Notes: generated by a model not told the origin, from the letters alone. Positions 32,311-46,875 are shown, counted from the stretch's first letter. The stretch is DNA of 64,000 nucleotides from Norana najaformis (GCA_964023275.1 OZ029928.1:16227182-16291181); one strand, 5' to 3'. A program made the numbers and translations.

Positions 32311-33036
32311 CCTTACCATCATTATCCCTCTCATCACCTCAGATAAACCAAGGACAGAACTTAAATACACTTAAATGACATTAAAATCAGTCACCTCGTT
32401 TGAGATCAAAGTTTCGACCACCTGTTTTGTTACTTAAGTTCAAATAAATCGTGAAACACATGAACCAAATTGCAAGATACTGATGCAAAAACCTCTGGCA
32501 TCATATCTCAGACAAATACAACCTCAAAAATTACCTTAAAACTCGTCCTTCTGCCAGGCAATTGTACTAAGCCATGTGACTAAATGAACGCATAGCAAAC
32601 AGGAAAAAGCAAACACCAATCAGACAAATAAAAAACGCGAACACATCAGATGAAGAACGCCAAAGATGGGGCGCTCTGATTCACACTCAGACCTTGAACA
32701 CAAATGGTAAACAGACCAACCCGTGACAAACACAAGACGATGTTATTTACGCTGACACGTTGCGAAAGGAATGCCGCTACCTGCACCATTCTCAAGTCAC
32801 GTGCAACGAGGACAGAAATTTCACGCAGCAGACTACTGTGTCACACTCTTAACTAGAAAACCACGGATCGTAAACAGGAAGACGGCTCGGCGTTTGGACG
32901 GATGTCGCGGCCATGAAAAGAGGAAGTAAAAGTGCATGCCCTGGCAAAATTCCAAACTCCTATTACGAATGATAACGGCTAACGAACTAAGCGCAAGTGG
33001 AGATCTAATCCATGACGCTGGGCGGAGCGAGTGGAG

Positions 33037-36000
33037 TCACTTGACGTTCGGACGAACCTTCTGCAACTTCTCCAGGCGTTTCTGTAGATGGCCATTTTCC
33101 AGCTCAAGCTCTTGCTTCTGAGACTGGACCTCTCGTAGCTGGAAAAGATCAAGACTGACTCAACCAACCACGTCAGAGCTTTAATACTGACTCAGTCAAT
33201 CAGTTTAGAGCATTACTACACTCTCAGCCAATCAATTCAGAGCATTAATACAGACTCAAGCAATCAATTCAGATCATCAATACACTCTCAGCCACTCAAT
33301 TCAGACCATGATACAGACTTGGCCAACCAATTCAGAGCATTAATACAGACTCAGCCAATCAATTCAGAGCATTAATACAAACTCAGCCAATCAATTCAAA
33401 CCATTATACAGATTCAGCCAATCAATTCAACAACAATACACTCAGCCAATCAATTCAGAGCATTAATACAGACTGAGCCAACCATTTCAGACCATGATAC
33501 ACACTCAACCAACCGATTCAGACTATTAACAGTTTTAACAGATTAATCAACACGAACAAATGAACACGAAGCTCTCAAGCTACTATTGTTTTAGGGAAAA
33601 ACCAACTTTAAGAGAAGAACAGACTTGCTTCATGGATAATCAAATGAAAAAGTAGCAAAGCTTTTTATTCTTAACTGCATACGTACCTCTTTCTGAAATC
33701 TTCGTTTTTCCATTTTCAGCTCTTCCTCGACTTTCTCCGCATTATCTGCAGCCATTTTGAATCTCTTTACCTGGCTCTCTAATCGAATTACCTGAAAAAT
33801 CCACCAAAAAATATAGTTATTCGTGCTAGCTACATCACTGACCTACTGACCTAACAACTATATGCGTCAGGTCAGCATGAGCTCCTTACATGTAAGGAGA
33901 AAACATCCACATGATTGAAATCAAAACAATCAAAACTGCCTTTAATGACTAAAACAAAAATTAATTAAAATGCCATCAATGGCAATTAATAATTAATAAG
34001 AAATGAATGGTGCAACCATGGATAATGAGGTTTTACAAAGGAGCTACATAAATCGCTATATAAAAATTGTATACAAAAGCAAACAAGTGTGCATTCAACT
34101 CAAACAATATACACATAGAACGTTCCTTTGAATCACTTACTATGTGAGGTTCTAAAAAGCAGCTACATAAATATCTGTTTACATTGCATTACAGACTTTA
34201 AAGTGCAGATGAAAAACCGAATGAGAACAGCGTACATTTCCTTCGAGCGTCGTAATGTCTTGTTCGGCCCGTTTTAACTTGAACTTGTAGTCGTTAATCT
34301 GTCGTTGCAAATCAGCTACAAATCAAAACCACTGAGTAAACATTCCATCTTAGCAGAACGCTGTTTACATATGCATTTCTGCAAATAAGTAAGATATTCC
34401 CACTTATTCCCAAATATGTAAGGTATTGCTAATGGAATATGACCAGCTTCTCCAGTGGTTCATGATTTATGACTGCAGTTTGACTCAAAGCGACCATCGA
34501 CTGTTGTCTTGGGCATTATGATGACGGCGCTTAAGAAATCTTTAGATTAGATTAGATTAGGCTGCAGCAGAAATGCAGTATCACTAGGATAATAAGTATG
34601 TCAGTATGACAACACCGTCTGCTGTCCAGCGTGGGTCTTCCTATAAACATTCGTTCTATTTCTGTTAATTTGGCTCAAGAAACATTCTCTTTGTTAGTTA
34701 AGGCTCGCTTGTTATGATTCACTGGGCAGCCATCATCACAGCACTTTGAGAGGTTCTTAAAATGCGCTATATAAAAGACTAGATACACACAATTGCTCAT
34801 CCAGCAAGAGAAAACAGAAACAAGACTGATGATGATGATACCTTGGACGTCGAGCACCTGAGGCTCAGTTGGGCCGTTGGACAGGGTGTTTGGCGTTGGG
34901 CTGTGCGACTTGTACTTATCAACAACTGATCGCCGTTCGCGCTCATCCTCCAAATCCTGTTTTAACTTCCGAACCTACAGACAGATACAGACCAGAGTCC
35001 AAAATGTACCTCTGTTGAGTTTATTCTCTAAGCGGCGCTTTACAAATCTTAAATTACAATTACGATTACAACACAGATCAGATGGCACCTCACATAGGTT
35101 TCCTTCCAGCTGATGTCCACAGGCTCACTGAGTGTTGGCGTCGATTGCATGCCTCCATTTGTTTAATAATAATAATAATAATAAGACAATTTATATAGCG
35201 CCGTAGCACAGCCGAGGCCGAAGAAAAGGGCGCTGTACAAGGGTTCAAAAATCAACTGCAGTCATAAGATATCCTAAAAAGATGTGTCTTGAGTCGTGAC
35301 TTGAATGTGTCCAGCGATGGGGCATTCGTCACATTCTCAGGAAGACTGTTCCACGCAGTGGGTCCGGTTTGACTACCCAGGTTTTATCCATAAGATGCAT
35401 GTCATCGTCATCATCATCAACATCATCATCTTCTTCTTCTTGCCTTTTATGCTTAATACGTTTCAAAAAATTAGTCCTGTACTTAGCCAGACTACCAGCA
35501 TTTACACTAAACAATTTCGCATTCTCACATTCAGGCCAAGTCAAACCAGTAGATATTCACACCATCCACCTGCTGAGCTAAAAGAATATTTGACGTGTAA
35601 GTACCTCTTTTTCTAGCACTTTCTTCTCTTCGGCAATCTTCCGCAGCCTTTCATCTGAACATTTACACTCGTAATCAGCAATTTTAAAGCCACCAATTCA
35701 CAGTAAATTGCATTAATGCAAATGAAATCATCCACAATACGGATTCGTTAAAAAATGAAATTTTCAGTGAAACCCACCTCACTCAGTAAATGCTTTTAAG
35801 TTGTTACATGAACAGCATGTGAAACACTATAGTGTACTATACATGTTAAACACTATACTGTACTACACATACTAAACACTATACTATACTATACAAGCTA
35901 ACCACTAAACCACACAACCCAGATAAATCGCCTACAAGCTATCCAGAATGCTCTCGCACGTGCTGTCACCAAAACCCCCAAACACCATCACATCACCCCT

Positions 36001-39000
36001 GTTCTCAAATCACTGCACTGGCTTAAATTACCAGAACGAATAGAGTACAAAGTCTTATCCCTCACCTACAACACACTTCAATCCTCCCAACCCTCCTATC
36101 TTCGTCAATTATTTACTATCCAACCATTCCGTTCAACCCGCTCCTCATCTGTCCTAACACTTCTTCGCCCTCCCGTCACCTCATCCTTAAAATTTGGAAA
36201 TCGCTCGATAGCCATAGCTGCCCAACCCCTTTGGAATAAACTCCCGCCAGAATTGCGACAGTTGTCTGGTCAATCATACGAACTCACCAACATTTCACCT
36301 CTTTCAGTTTCTGCGCAGGTCTTTCACTCAAGACTGAAAACACTTCTTTTCCAGAAATCTTATCCTGATTCTTCCTCTTCCCCTCATCTCTCTTCTCGCT
36401 TCAATTTCAAACATCATCCACCGTAGCCGTCCGACTGTCTGAGTGCCTGACTCCTGGATCTTGACCCTTTTGCCTATCGATTTTGTTTTGACTGAGCGCC
36501 TGTGAATAAGCTGGTTTCCGCAACTTAGCTTTCGTTGAGCGCTGTAGAAATCTCGAGATTACGATTACGATAAACTGTACTATACATGTCAAACACTATA
36601 CTGTACTATACATGTCAAACACTATACTGTACTATACATGTCAAACACTATACTGTACTATACAGGCTAAACACTAAACTGTACTATACATGTCAAACAC
36701 TATACTGTACTATACATGTCAAACACTATACTGTACTATACATGTCAAACACTATACTGTACTATACAGGCTAAACACTAAACTGTACTATACATGTCAA
36801 ACACTATACTGTACTATACATGTCAAACACTATACTGTACTATAATGTATACATGCTAAACACTAAACTATTAACCACCACAGAGCAAATTACACTTGTA
36901 GGGGAGCACAGTGTCTTATTTGTTGGAGTATTGGCTTTGAATTAATAAAGAAAATTGATCTAAATTATTACCGAGCGACCCAGAATACGATTCCAGGACA
37001 GCTATAGACTCGGCTGACAGAAGAGCAGCGTTCGTCGTGCTCGCTGGCAGCTGCAGCGGCTTCCTTTCTGACAGAGGAGCATCTGTCGTGTCTTCCATCA
37101 TTTCATCCGTTACAAACACCAAGCCGTGCTCCTGTACGTCACAACAATCACCAAGATCAATTTAATGGTCTATTTAATTTATTACATAATATTAATTCAA
37201 ATTATTTAAAGGTATTCTTAGTACAGTAATAATTATAGTAATAATGAAAATAATGAAAATAATGGTAACAGAAAATTCTACTATACTATTGCAGAATTCA
37301 GGGTTGTTAAACATCTGAAGTTCATAGAAAATAAAATTAAATATATTAAATAAAATTAATATTACACAATTTAAGATCTTTCCAACAATCAACACAATCA
37401 ATTTAACACCCATTAACATCATTCTGATCAAACTTACAGAGCATCCCATTGGAACATGATGACACAAATCTAATCTAATCTAATCTAATCCAATCCAATC
37501 TAATCTAATCCAATCTAATCTAATCCAATCTAATCCAATCTAATCTAATCCAATCTAATCCAATCTAATCCAATCTAATCTAAAGACTTCTATAGCGCCG
37601 TTATCATTACGCCCAAGGCAACAGTTGGATGCATACATTTATATGCTTAAGTGTTATTATATCATTCAGACAAATGAAGCAGATTAAGCACATTTTTCAA
37701 CCTGTATGAGAGCATCTCTTTGCTGTAGCTGTTCTGAAAGGACGTTAAATTTCTGTTCTAAGTCTGTGAAATCGCGCTTCTTAAACTCCAGCTCCTAAAA
37801 GCCATTCAAATTCCAACTTTAAACTTCCACAGCAAGAATAATAATAATAATCAACTACTAGTAACACATAATACTAACTCATACAAATAAAAATAATAAT
37901 CGTGCCATACACTACGACAATGGGAAATTGTTTTAAATCCTGAGGCATCCTTTCTTCCGTGTCTGAAAGTTTTGCACTTTTGCATGGCAGAAGTTGATGG
38001 CACAAAGCCATTCAAGACAATAGTTTCTTCTGACATTATTATTAACTCCAGAGGGATCATTTCTACTTCAGGTAAAGAAATAACAAAAACACAGTAACAT
38101 TGTCTAACTGCAATCAACACAAGAAATCCCATCTTTTGCAGCACCTTTCAATTTGCACACAACATTACAAAACCGTTGCATTCAGCGGGGATGATCGCCA
38201 TTAGTTCCACACACCCTTCTTGCTCCTGCAATGATTTTTGTTCTGAGGGATCATACGTACCCTCAGTAAGAACAATAATGTTGGTAATAAAAAGCATCCC
38301 AATCCCACAAGGAAGACACAGAGGAGACGCTCATTTCTTTTTCTGCACGCCCTTGAGCCAGCAATGAACGAATCCCAAGATCCAGGACACGGGGCCAATG
38401 CATCGCAGGACCAGCCGTTTACATCCTAGTTTATGCCGGTACCAAATTCTCCTGCTTGGTGACAGAGGCACGGTGTGCACAAACAACTTGCCCACGAGTC
38501 ATTACACGGAGTCAAACTCACGATCTCATGATCTTTAACCAAACGCATTACCAAAAGATCGTAATCATAATTCCGAGATTTCTACAGTGCCTAGTATGGT
38601 CCATGCATGGGGACCTTATATGGCGTGGTGTCCATTCAAACAGGCAGCGGTGGTGAAGGATCTCACCCGATTAATTCATTGCAAAATATGCAGAGTCAAG
38701 GCCATACGGTCGCTACAGAAAACGTCTACATTTACATTTACTCCACGCCACGGGGACCAGCTTATTCACAGGCGCTCAGTCAAAATAAAATCGATAGGCA
38801 AAAGGGTTCGGTTCCAAAAGATCCAAAAGTATGCCGCACAAAAGTAGTAATAATAATAAAATAATCCAAGGACTTCTACAGTCGGACTAGACGTAGCAGA
38901 GATTCTGAAGGCGTTGTTTTGAAAAAAGAGGTAGAAGACAATACCCGAGCTCGGTCCTTGAGTTCTCGCTGGGTTTCGACGAACTCTTCTTCCATCTCTT

Positions 39001-39115
39001 CCACCTTGTCCTTCAGAAGGTCCACCTGGTAACGAAGGACCTGTTTTTCATTGTCCAGCTGTGCATTGGTCATCATGGACTTCTTGTACTTCTCCTCCAG
39101 TTCTGATAACTCCTT
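33037..39115 (-). CDS. LRRFIP2: LRRFIP exons 5-12: long coiled coil
   Basis: Eight exons carry the continuous heptad-rich part from [12 protein letters not shown] to the C-terminus [20 protein letters not shown] and TGA. Exon 7 (37131-36972) is the least conserved, with a Ser/Thr/Ala-rich insert in place of the LRRFIP2 EHGLVIIPDG-like segment, of which [10 protein letters not shown] remains. Joins match vertebrate sequence without gap, for example exon 10-11 [14 protein letters not shown] against TTLEQSISRLEGQV. The last exon is only 34 codons. The C-terminal region is the part reported to bind the Flightless-1 repeats. Confidence 0.9.
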
Positions 39116-42100
39116 CTGCAAACCAGAAACAGACAAACCTCTAATCACAACTCCATTGCGCAGGACCCTCGTTAGAAGTACCCTCATTCTAACATGTGTG
39201 TAAGTGTAAACGTAAATGTACATGTTTTCTATAGCAACCGTACGCCTCAACCCGGCTCATTTTTCAGTGAATGTCTACGTAGTTTAAGGTATCTACAGTA
39301 CCCAGTAGTCATTCAGACAACCCCGCGAGCTGAGCTACAAATGTGTTACGTTAAATCATCAAAAACATGCTTCATTCCAACATATGTACACTGACTTCCT
39401 AACAGTAACCAATCATGCAAACTCAGTCACAACTTAATGCAGACTTGTCTCATTTCCCAGTTTATCCTCAAATGACCCACAGAACCATGACCCATCATCC
39501 TTAATGTGTAAAGTAACAAAACATAATGTAACACATCTAGGAATTTATATAACACCACTTGATCGTAACTTTTCAGCAGTGCCCCAACCTTACAGCCCTA
39601 AACTTAGAATACCAATCTTTTAATAACCATTCACAGTATTATACTGTATTTATTAATATTAATTTAATATATATAATATATTACACTTATTAATATTATT
39701 TTAATAAATAATATTATAGTGTATTACATGCTAAACAATTACATAATTAGCTTATTCCAGGACAAGACCTTTAATGTTATCACACGACTTGTAAACTGGC
39801 ATTCCACTTACAGAAAGAGTTAGCAACTTTTACTACACGCAACGTACCAATTAATGTAAAGTACCAGTTAATGTAACGGTAACGTACACATACCCGTAAA
39901 TCTCGAGTGTCGTCCGTGGAAGCATCGCTACCGCGTCGCGAGCTGTTTGTGCTCGAACCATAGCGTGATGTCTGATAAAATAAGGATACAGTATCCGATG
40001 AGATCCAGTATCACGTAACACACCACGACGTAAAGAGACTTCAGTAAAAGCTAACTAGCCGCTCTATATATTTTGTGACCTGGTTTTGGTCTGCACTGTT
40101 TAATTAATCACCACACACCAGGAAATTCATTTTCATCAATCCCTAGCTCATTTGAATCTCGCGCTAGTATGGTCCATGCACGGGGACCTTATATGTTCAA
40201 ACGGGCAGTGGTGGTGAAGGATCTCACCCGATTAATTCATTGCAAAATAAGCAAAGTCAAGGCCACACGGTCGCTACAGAAAAGTCTACATTTACATTTA
40301 CTCCGATTTGGCTACCTAAAGTAGGTCATAGATACTCCAAATGGCATTGGCACCCATTCAAATGGGCAGCGGTGGTGAAGGATCTCACCCGATTAATTAT
40401 TTGAGCAGGGTCGGGGCCATACGATTGCTACAGAAAAATGTGTATATTTACATTTACATTATCACATGTATTTATCACATGTATCACATCACGTGTATCA
40501 CATTTATGTTATCATCAGTGCACATTTATATACAGCCTGTACAGCTCAAGAGCACACGATCAACTAAAATGTTCTTCAAACGGCTGGGAAAACAGAGCCA
40601 GAGAAACACAAGAAGCTCAAGTCTCGGGTTGCATGGCTGTCTGTTGCAGATAAAGAGGCAGACCACAGCAAAGTAGCTGCACTCGTGATGCACAGTCAGC
40701 CTATTTTAAGCACAAATGCAATAAGTAAGTAGGCAGTGCATTTTTTAACATGCCATATGTCCATTGGCTGAGCGAGGAATCTTTCATCTGAACATTTACA
40801 CTCGTAATTAGCAATTTTAAAGCCACCAAATCACATTAAATTGCACAAACAGATTCATTCAAAAATGAAATTTCCAGCAAAACCTCGCTCGATAATGGTT
40901 TTATGCAGACAGACGAACAGCATCTTAAATACTATGTGTAATATGTTTATTTAAATCTTGTCATCAAATAATAATACAGGGCACAATACCGGGAGGACGG
41001 AAAAGAGGAAGACCGAGAATAAACTGGTTGGGCAACATCAGGGCATGGACTGGGCTAACAATGGAGGAGATGCTCAGGCTGGTGGAGGACAGAAGACACT
41101 GGAGGAACATTGTGCATGATGCGGCCGAATCTCGGAACGAGGAAGGCTGAGAATGGAAATGGAATGGAAAAATCAAATAATTACAACTTTTAAGACAGCA
41201 ATATGACTTTAATGCATATAACATGTAGGTTTAACTCAGAGGGATGTTTTACACGATAACAGACAGTAACTTCAGACACATCTCTTCCAATTTGCTTACC
41301 AACTGTAGCCTAGCTTCTGGTTTCTCTGAACCATTGGAATTTGACTGGTTTCTCCAACGGTTTATGATTTTTGACTGCAATTTTGACTTGATGTGACCAT
41401 CGACTGAGATGCAGGCATTATGATAATGTCATTATAGAAGTCTTAAGATTAGATTAGATTAGATTAGATTAGACAGTAGCACTGCACATCCTAACGTCAC
41501 TGTAGAAGTCTTAAGATTAGATTAGATTAGATTACAGAGTAGCTCAGCATATCCTTATCAATGAACATTAAGTTTCTTCCAAGTTAGCAAATATACGAAA
41601 ATGTGATTTTCTTAGTGGTCAAAAGAGATATTTAGATCAATACAAAAGTTATTGTTAATTGTTACGAACTAATTAGTATTAATTACTAAACAAGACTCAC
41701 TGAGAAATCTCGTTTCACGTCATTTAGTCGGTCCTCTTTCTCGTCCTGCTGTACACAATCAAACAATCCATTATCAGAAAAACACAGAACATAAATTTCT
41801 GTTTTTCAATAATCTTTCAGAAACTTTCTCATCAACCATCTGTAAATGCCGAAAGTCCAATCCATTCTGCCTCAAACTACCTTCACAGGAAGTCTTAGCC
41901 TGTCCCAAGGGAGGATAAAGGAGGAGGGTTCTGCGGTGGGCTTGCAACCCACCCAGGTAAAACAACTTTAGCAACAGAAACAAAGCAATGGAAACAACAA
42001 AAGACTTAAAAGATAATGTAACAATGAGTATAATTTTTAATTTATTTCATTATTACTCATTAAACTATTAGCATGAGGAGAATGGCTATCACCTTGCCTA

Positions 42101-45100
42101 CATAGCATAGCACAGCCTAGCATATGGAGAACGGCTAACGTCTTGCCTACGTAGCATAGCATAGCATGCGGAGAATGGCTAACGTCTTGCCTACATAGCC
42201 TAGCATAGCCTAGCATATGGAGAATGGCTAATGTCTTGCCTACATAGCATAGCAAAGCATGCGGAGAATGGCCATCATCCTGCCTACATAGCATAGCATA
42301 GCATGAGGAGAGTGGCTAACATCTTACCTACATAGCATAGCATGATGAAAATGGCTAACATCTTGCCTACATAGCATAGCATGAGGAAAATGGCTAACAT
42401 CTTGCCTACATAGCATAGCATAGCACGAGGAAAACAGCCATCATCTTGCCTACGTAGCATAGCACAGAATATGGAGAATGGCTAACACCTTGCCTACATA
42501 TCATAGCACAGCATGAGGAGAACGGCTAACATCTTGCCTACATAGCATAGCACAAGGAGAATGGCTAAGATCATGCCTACATAGCACACCATATCATAAG
42601 AATGGCTAACATCTTGCCCACATAGCATAGCATGAGGAGAATGGCTAACCCCTTGCCTACATAGCACAGCATATCATAAGAATGGCTAACATCTTGCCCA
42701 CATAGCATAGCATAGCATGAGGAGAATGGCTAACATCTTGCCTAATAGGATAGCACATAGAGAATGGCTAACATCATGCCTACATAGCACAGCATAAGAA
42801 TGGCTAACATCCTGCCCACATAGCATAGCATAGCATGAGGAGAATGGCTAACATCTTGCCTACATAGCACAGCATATCATAAGAATGGCTAACATCTTGC
42901 CCACATAGCACAGCATAGCATGAGGAGAATGGCTAACATCATGCCTATATAGCACAGATTATTATAAGAATGGCTAACATCTTGCCCACATAGCATAGCA
43001 TAGCATGAGGAGAATGGCTAACATCTTGCCTACATAGCACAACATATCATAAGAATGGCTAACACCTTGCCTACATATCATAGCACAGCATGAGGAGAAC
43101 GGCTAACATCTTGCCTAATAGCATAGCACATGGAGAATGGCTAACATCATGCCTACAAAGCACAGCATAAGAATGGCTAACATCTTTCCCACATAGCATA
43201 GCATAGCATGAGGAGAATGGCTAACATCATGCCTATATAGCACAGCATATCATAAGAATGGCTAACATCTTGCCCACATAGCATAGCATGAGGAGAATGG
43301 CTAACATCATGCTTACATAGCACAGCATATCATAAGAATGGCTAACATCTTGCCCACAAGGCATAGCATAGCACATAGAGAATGGCTAACATCATGCCTA
43401 CTTAGCACAGCATAGCCTGCGGAAAACAGCTGACCTCTCTTTGCTGACGTTCGAGTTCCCTTGATCGGATCTCTCGTGCTTCTGCACGTGCCGCCCTGCG
43501 AGCTACAAGACGCGATTCGGCCTAACAACCAACAGAAACAAAAAGTTGTCAGAACACATCTTTCATGGCAGCATTTACAAGCAAGTCCTGCGATGCACTG
43601 GCCCCGTGTCCAGGACCTTGGGATTCGTCCATTGCCAGCTCAAGGGCCAAGAAGAGGAAATGAGTGCCTCCTCTACGTCTCACTTGCGTGATATGGGATA
43701 CTTCACTTTATTTAAGCTGGGAAGTAAATGGCAAGTCCTGCGATGCACTGGCCCCGTGTCCAGGACCTTGGGATTCGTCCATTGCCGGTTCAAGGGCCTA
43801 AGAAAAGGAAATGAGCGCTTCCTCTACTTCCCATTTGTGTGATGTGGTATACTTTACTTTACTTTACAGGCCACCATAAATAGCAGTAATAATAATAAGT
43901 CATAAATAATATTAGTAATAAAACTGATAATAGAAATAAAGTTAATACAAGTAATAAAATTAATACAAGTAATAAAATAATAATCGTAATAAAATAATAT
44001 TAGTAATAAAATTAATAACCGTAATAAAATTAATAACCGTAATAAAATTAATAACAGTAATAAAATAGTAAGTGAGATTAACGAACTACGACACTAATTA
44101 ACAAGACGCTAATTAATAAAAACACAATGTCACTGAGGAACTCACCAAAACAACCCCTTATCTGACCCAGACAGTCACAGAATGTCAATTTAAGCCATGA
44201 TCAACACAGTTTATCTGTGTAGACCCACACACTAGATAAGCCGTCTCGAATGACTACGAATAAAAATGTCCCATAAAACTTCTTCAAGTCTACCCGTTAT
44301 CTCCCCAATTCAGTCATTCGCTAGAAGAAAGCTTTTAATGCGAAGTTTCTGTCTGGCTCCTTCGTTCAGCTGCAGTACCCACGGTGATTAGAGTGATAGA
44401 CTACCGACTCGAGAAGTCGTGGCTTGGCTTTTAGACAGGAAAGAAATGACTTTCAACAGTTTAGTTCCTCCTAAACAAACTCAGACTTAGAATCATATTT
44501 ATTTCTTGGTTGCAGCTGCTTTAAGGTAACAACAACAACAACAGCAATAACAACAACAACAGCAACAATCAAAACAGCAGCAGCAGCAACAACAACAACA
44601 GCAATAACAGCAACAACAACAACAGCAACAGCAACAACCAAAATAGCAGCAGCAGCAGCAACAACAGCAACAGCAACAACCAAAACAACAGCAGCAGCAA
44701 CAACAACAGCAATAACAGCAACAGCAATAACAACAACAAAAGCGGCAGCAACAACAACAGCAACAGCAATAACAGCAACAGCAGCAACAAAAGCATCAGC
44801 AACAACAACAACCACAACAACATCAACAGCAACAACAACAGCAGCAACACCATGTCCCATGCATAGCACTATAAGGTAAATACAGCAATGCAACAACAAC
44901 AACAACAACAATAACATACGGTTATTCACTACGTTGAAGTGCACTCCTATGATTCCTCACTCAGCTGATGGACATATGGAAAAATGAAAAAGTTCTCACT
45001 TAGTTACACATGACAATTGTATTTCTCATAAATTAGTTATTTTTCACTTATGTTTACAGTGCAGATACTTGACAGCTGCACACCACGTGGCTGCAGTCAG

Positions 45101-46844
45101 CAAGTACCCGCAAAGCACCACCACACAGGTCGCTTGCCTCATATGATGCTATATAAACTGTAATTTTCCTTTTGTTTTCGTACTGTCAGAACTCCCTGCC
45201 ACTGTGCCAATCCTTAGAAAATGAAGTCGTTAAGGCATCACACCGAGACCCACTACATCTTGTTTAGTTTAGGAAAATGAGCTCTGTTGATCTGTCTTCG
45301 TCTGCGCCTGTGTTTCTGTGTCACCATGACTATGTGTCTGTGTCTGCCTGCCTATGTGTCTGTGTCTGCCTGTCTATGTGTCTGTGTCTGCCTGCCTATG
45401 TGTCTGGGTACATGTTTGTGGGTGTATCTGTCTGTCTCTGTCTGTCTGTCTGTCTCTGTTTGTCTGTCTGTCTCTGCCTGTTTGTCTCTGTCTGTCTGTT
45501 TCATTATTTCATCCATTTTATGCATATCTTGACCTATATAGCAACACGATTACATTTTAATTACCTTCCACGTAGTCTGAGGCTAATCAATAACATTTAA
45601 AAAAATCAATAACACTGCTCGGTGTTTTAAAACACTGGGTTTATACAGGTGAGTGAAAGAAACACCCAGTGCTTCAGCAATCATCAGCTGCCAGAAAACA
45701 ACTCAAGGAGCCAAATTCCAGCCATCAGGAACACGGTTAAACCTGGCGTCGCTGACAACTTGAAATGAGCGCCTCCCCTACATCTCGGTTGTGGGATATG
45801 GGATACTTTACTAGCATGTATCAAAACAGTTAATACAGCACCTTTTAGGTACCACTCAAAAATGCAGCAAAAGCATAGTGGGACAAGGCTTCCACTGGCT
45901 GTCTCTCGCAAACACTGACCAATTTCTGAAATAACGTGGTTGTGCAAGCTTTTAAAACTCAACCACGCACCTATACGGTGACTCACAAAGTAGTTTTATA
46001 GCGACGTCTGTAAAACGCCTCTTAAAAGGCACTTGTTTAGACAAGTTAGATAGCCTTCTGTGAAGCGATTTGTTGAGCTACTTTAAAGGAGCTATATCAA
46101 GTCTCTTGAAACATACACGCATACATGTCTGGAGATGAGGGGTAGTGTTGCCCACAGGCAGACTGTCAGTGTGGGCCTCACAGAACAATGGAACCTCCTT
46201 ACACTACCACCTTCTGATATCCTATCAAGTACCATGTCATAACAGGATCACATTCTAATGAGGGTATGTAATAAGGCTGATCCAGCGGGATCCACCTCCA
46301 CCTTGCCCCCCTCCTAACCCCAATGTTACAGAATCATCAAGCCATCCACCCATTTCTAAATGCATCACTAGCGATGGTAATGATAATGGGGTGATGACGC
46401 CAATGTAAATGTCAGGTAAATCTCTGAAATTTGTTTCAGCGCCCTTTTTGGCCTCGGCCGCTCTATAAATCATCATCATCAGCAGCAGCAGCAGCAGCAC
46501 CACCACCACCACCGTTATTATTATTATTATCATCATCATCATCATCATTATTATTACCACAACCACCATCATTATTGTTATTATTATTATTAAAAGCTGC
46601 AACTGGAAGACCAGCTCATTCACCGGGCTGCAATATCAAATCAAGTCCGCAAGGACGAGGTCGGGGGGGGGGGGGGGTTCAACTTCAGGCCAGGTCACGA
46701 CCCCACGACATCAAATCGAGTGCGCGAATATCTTATGGATGCAAAACAGCAAAGACGGTAACACAACACCACGAGTGATATGCAAGTATTAAACGCAGCT
46801 GGGAGTCCATCACGCCCAGCATCTGCTGATAATCTCTGCATAAC

Positions 46845-46875
<31 letters not shown>

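Noticed and set aside
32979-33167. Minus-strand 62-codon frame over the last LRRFIP exon
   Set aside because: It is in the wrong frame; the homologous C-terminus is read in another frame ending at TGA 33037-33039.
42060-43420. Possible CRISPR array because of regularly spaced direct repeats
   Set aside because: Repeats and intervening sequence vary together, there are no unique spacers of constant length, and this is animal DNA inside an intron: a minisatellite.
44471-44944. Long minus-strand frame rich in Val/Ala, and an overlapping poly-Leu frame
   Set aside because: It is a translation of a CAA/CAG microsatellite; all frames are open and no other sequence character supports a gene.
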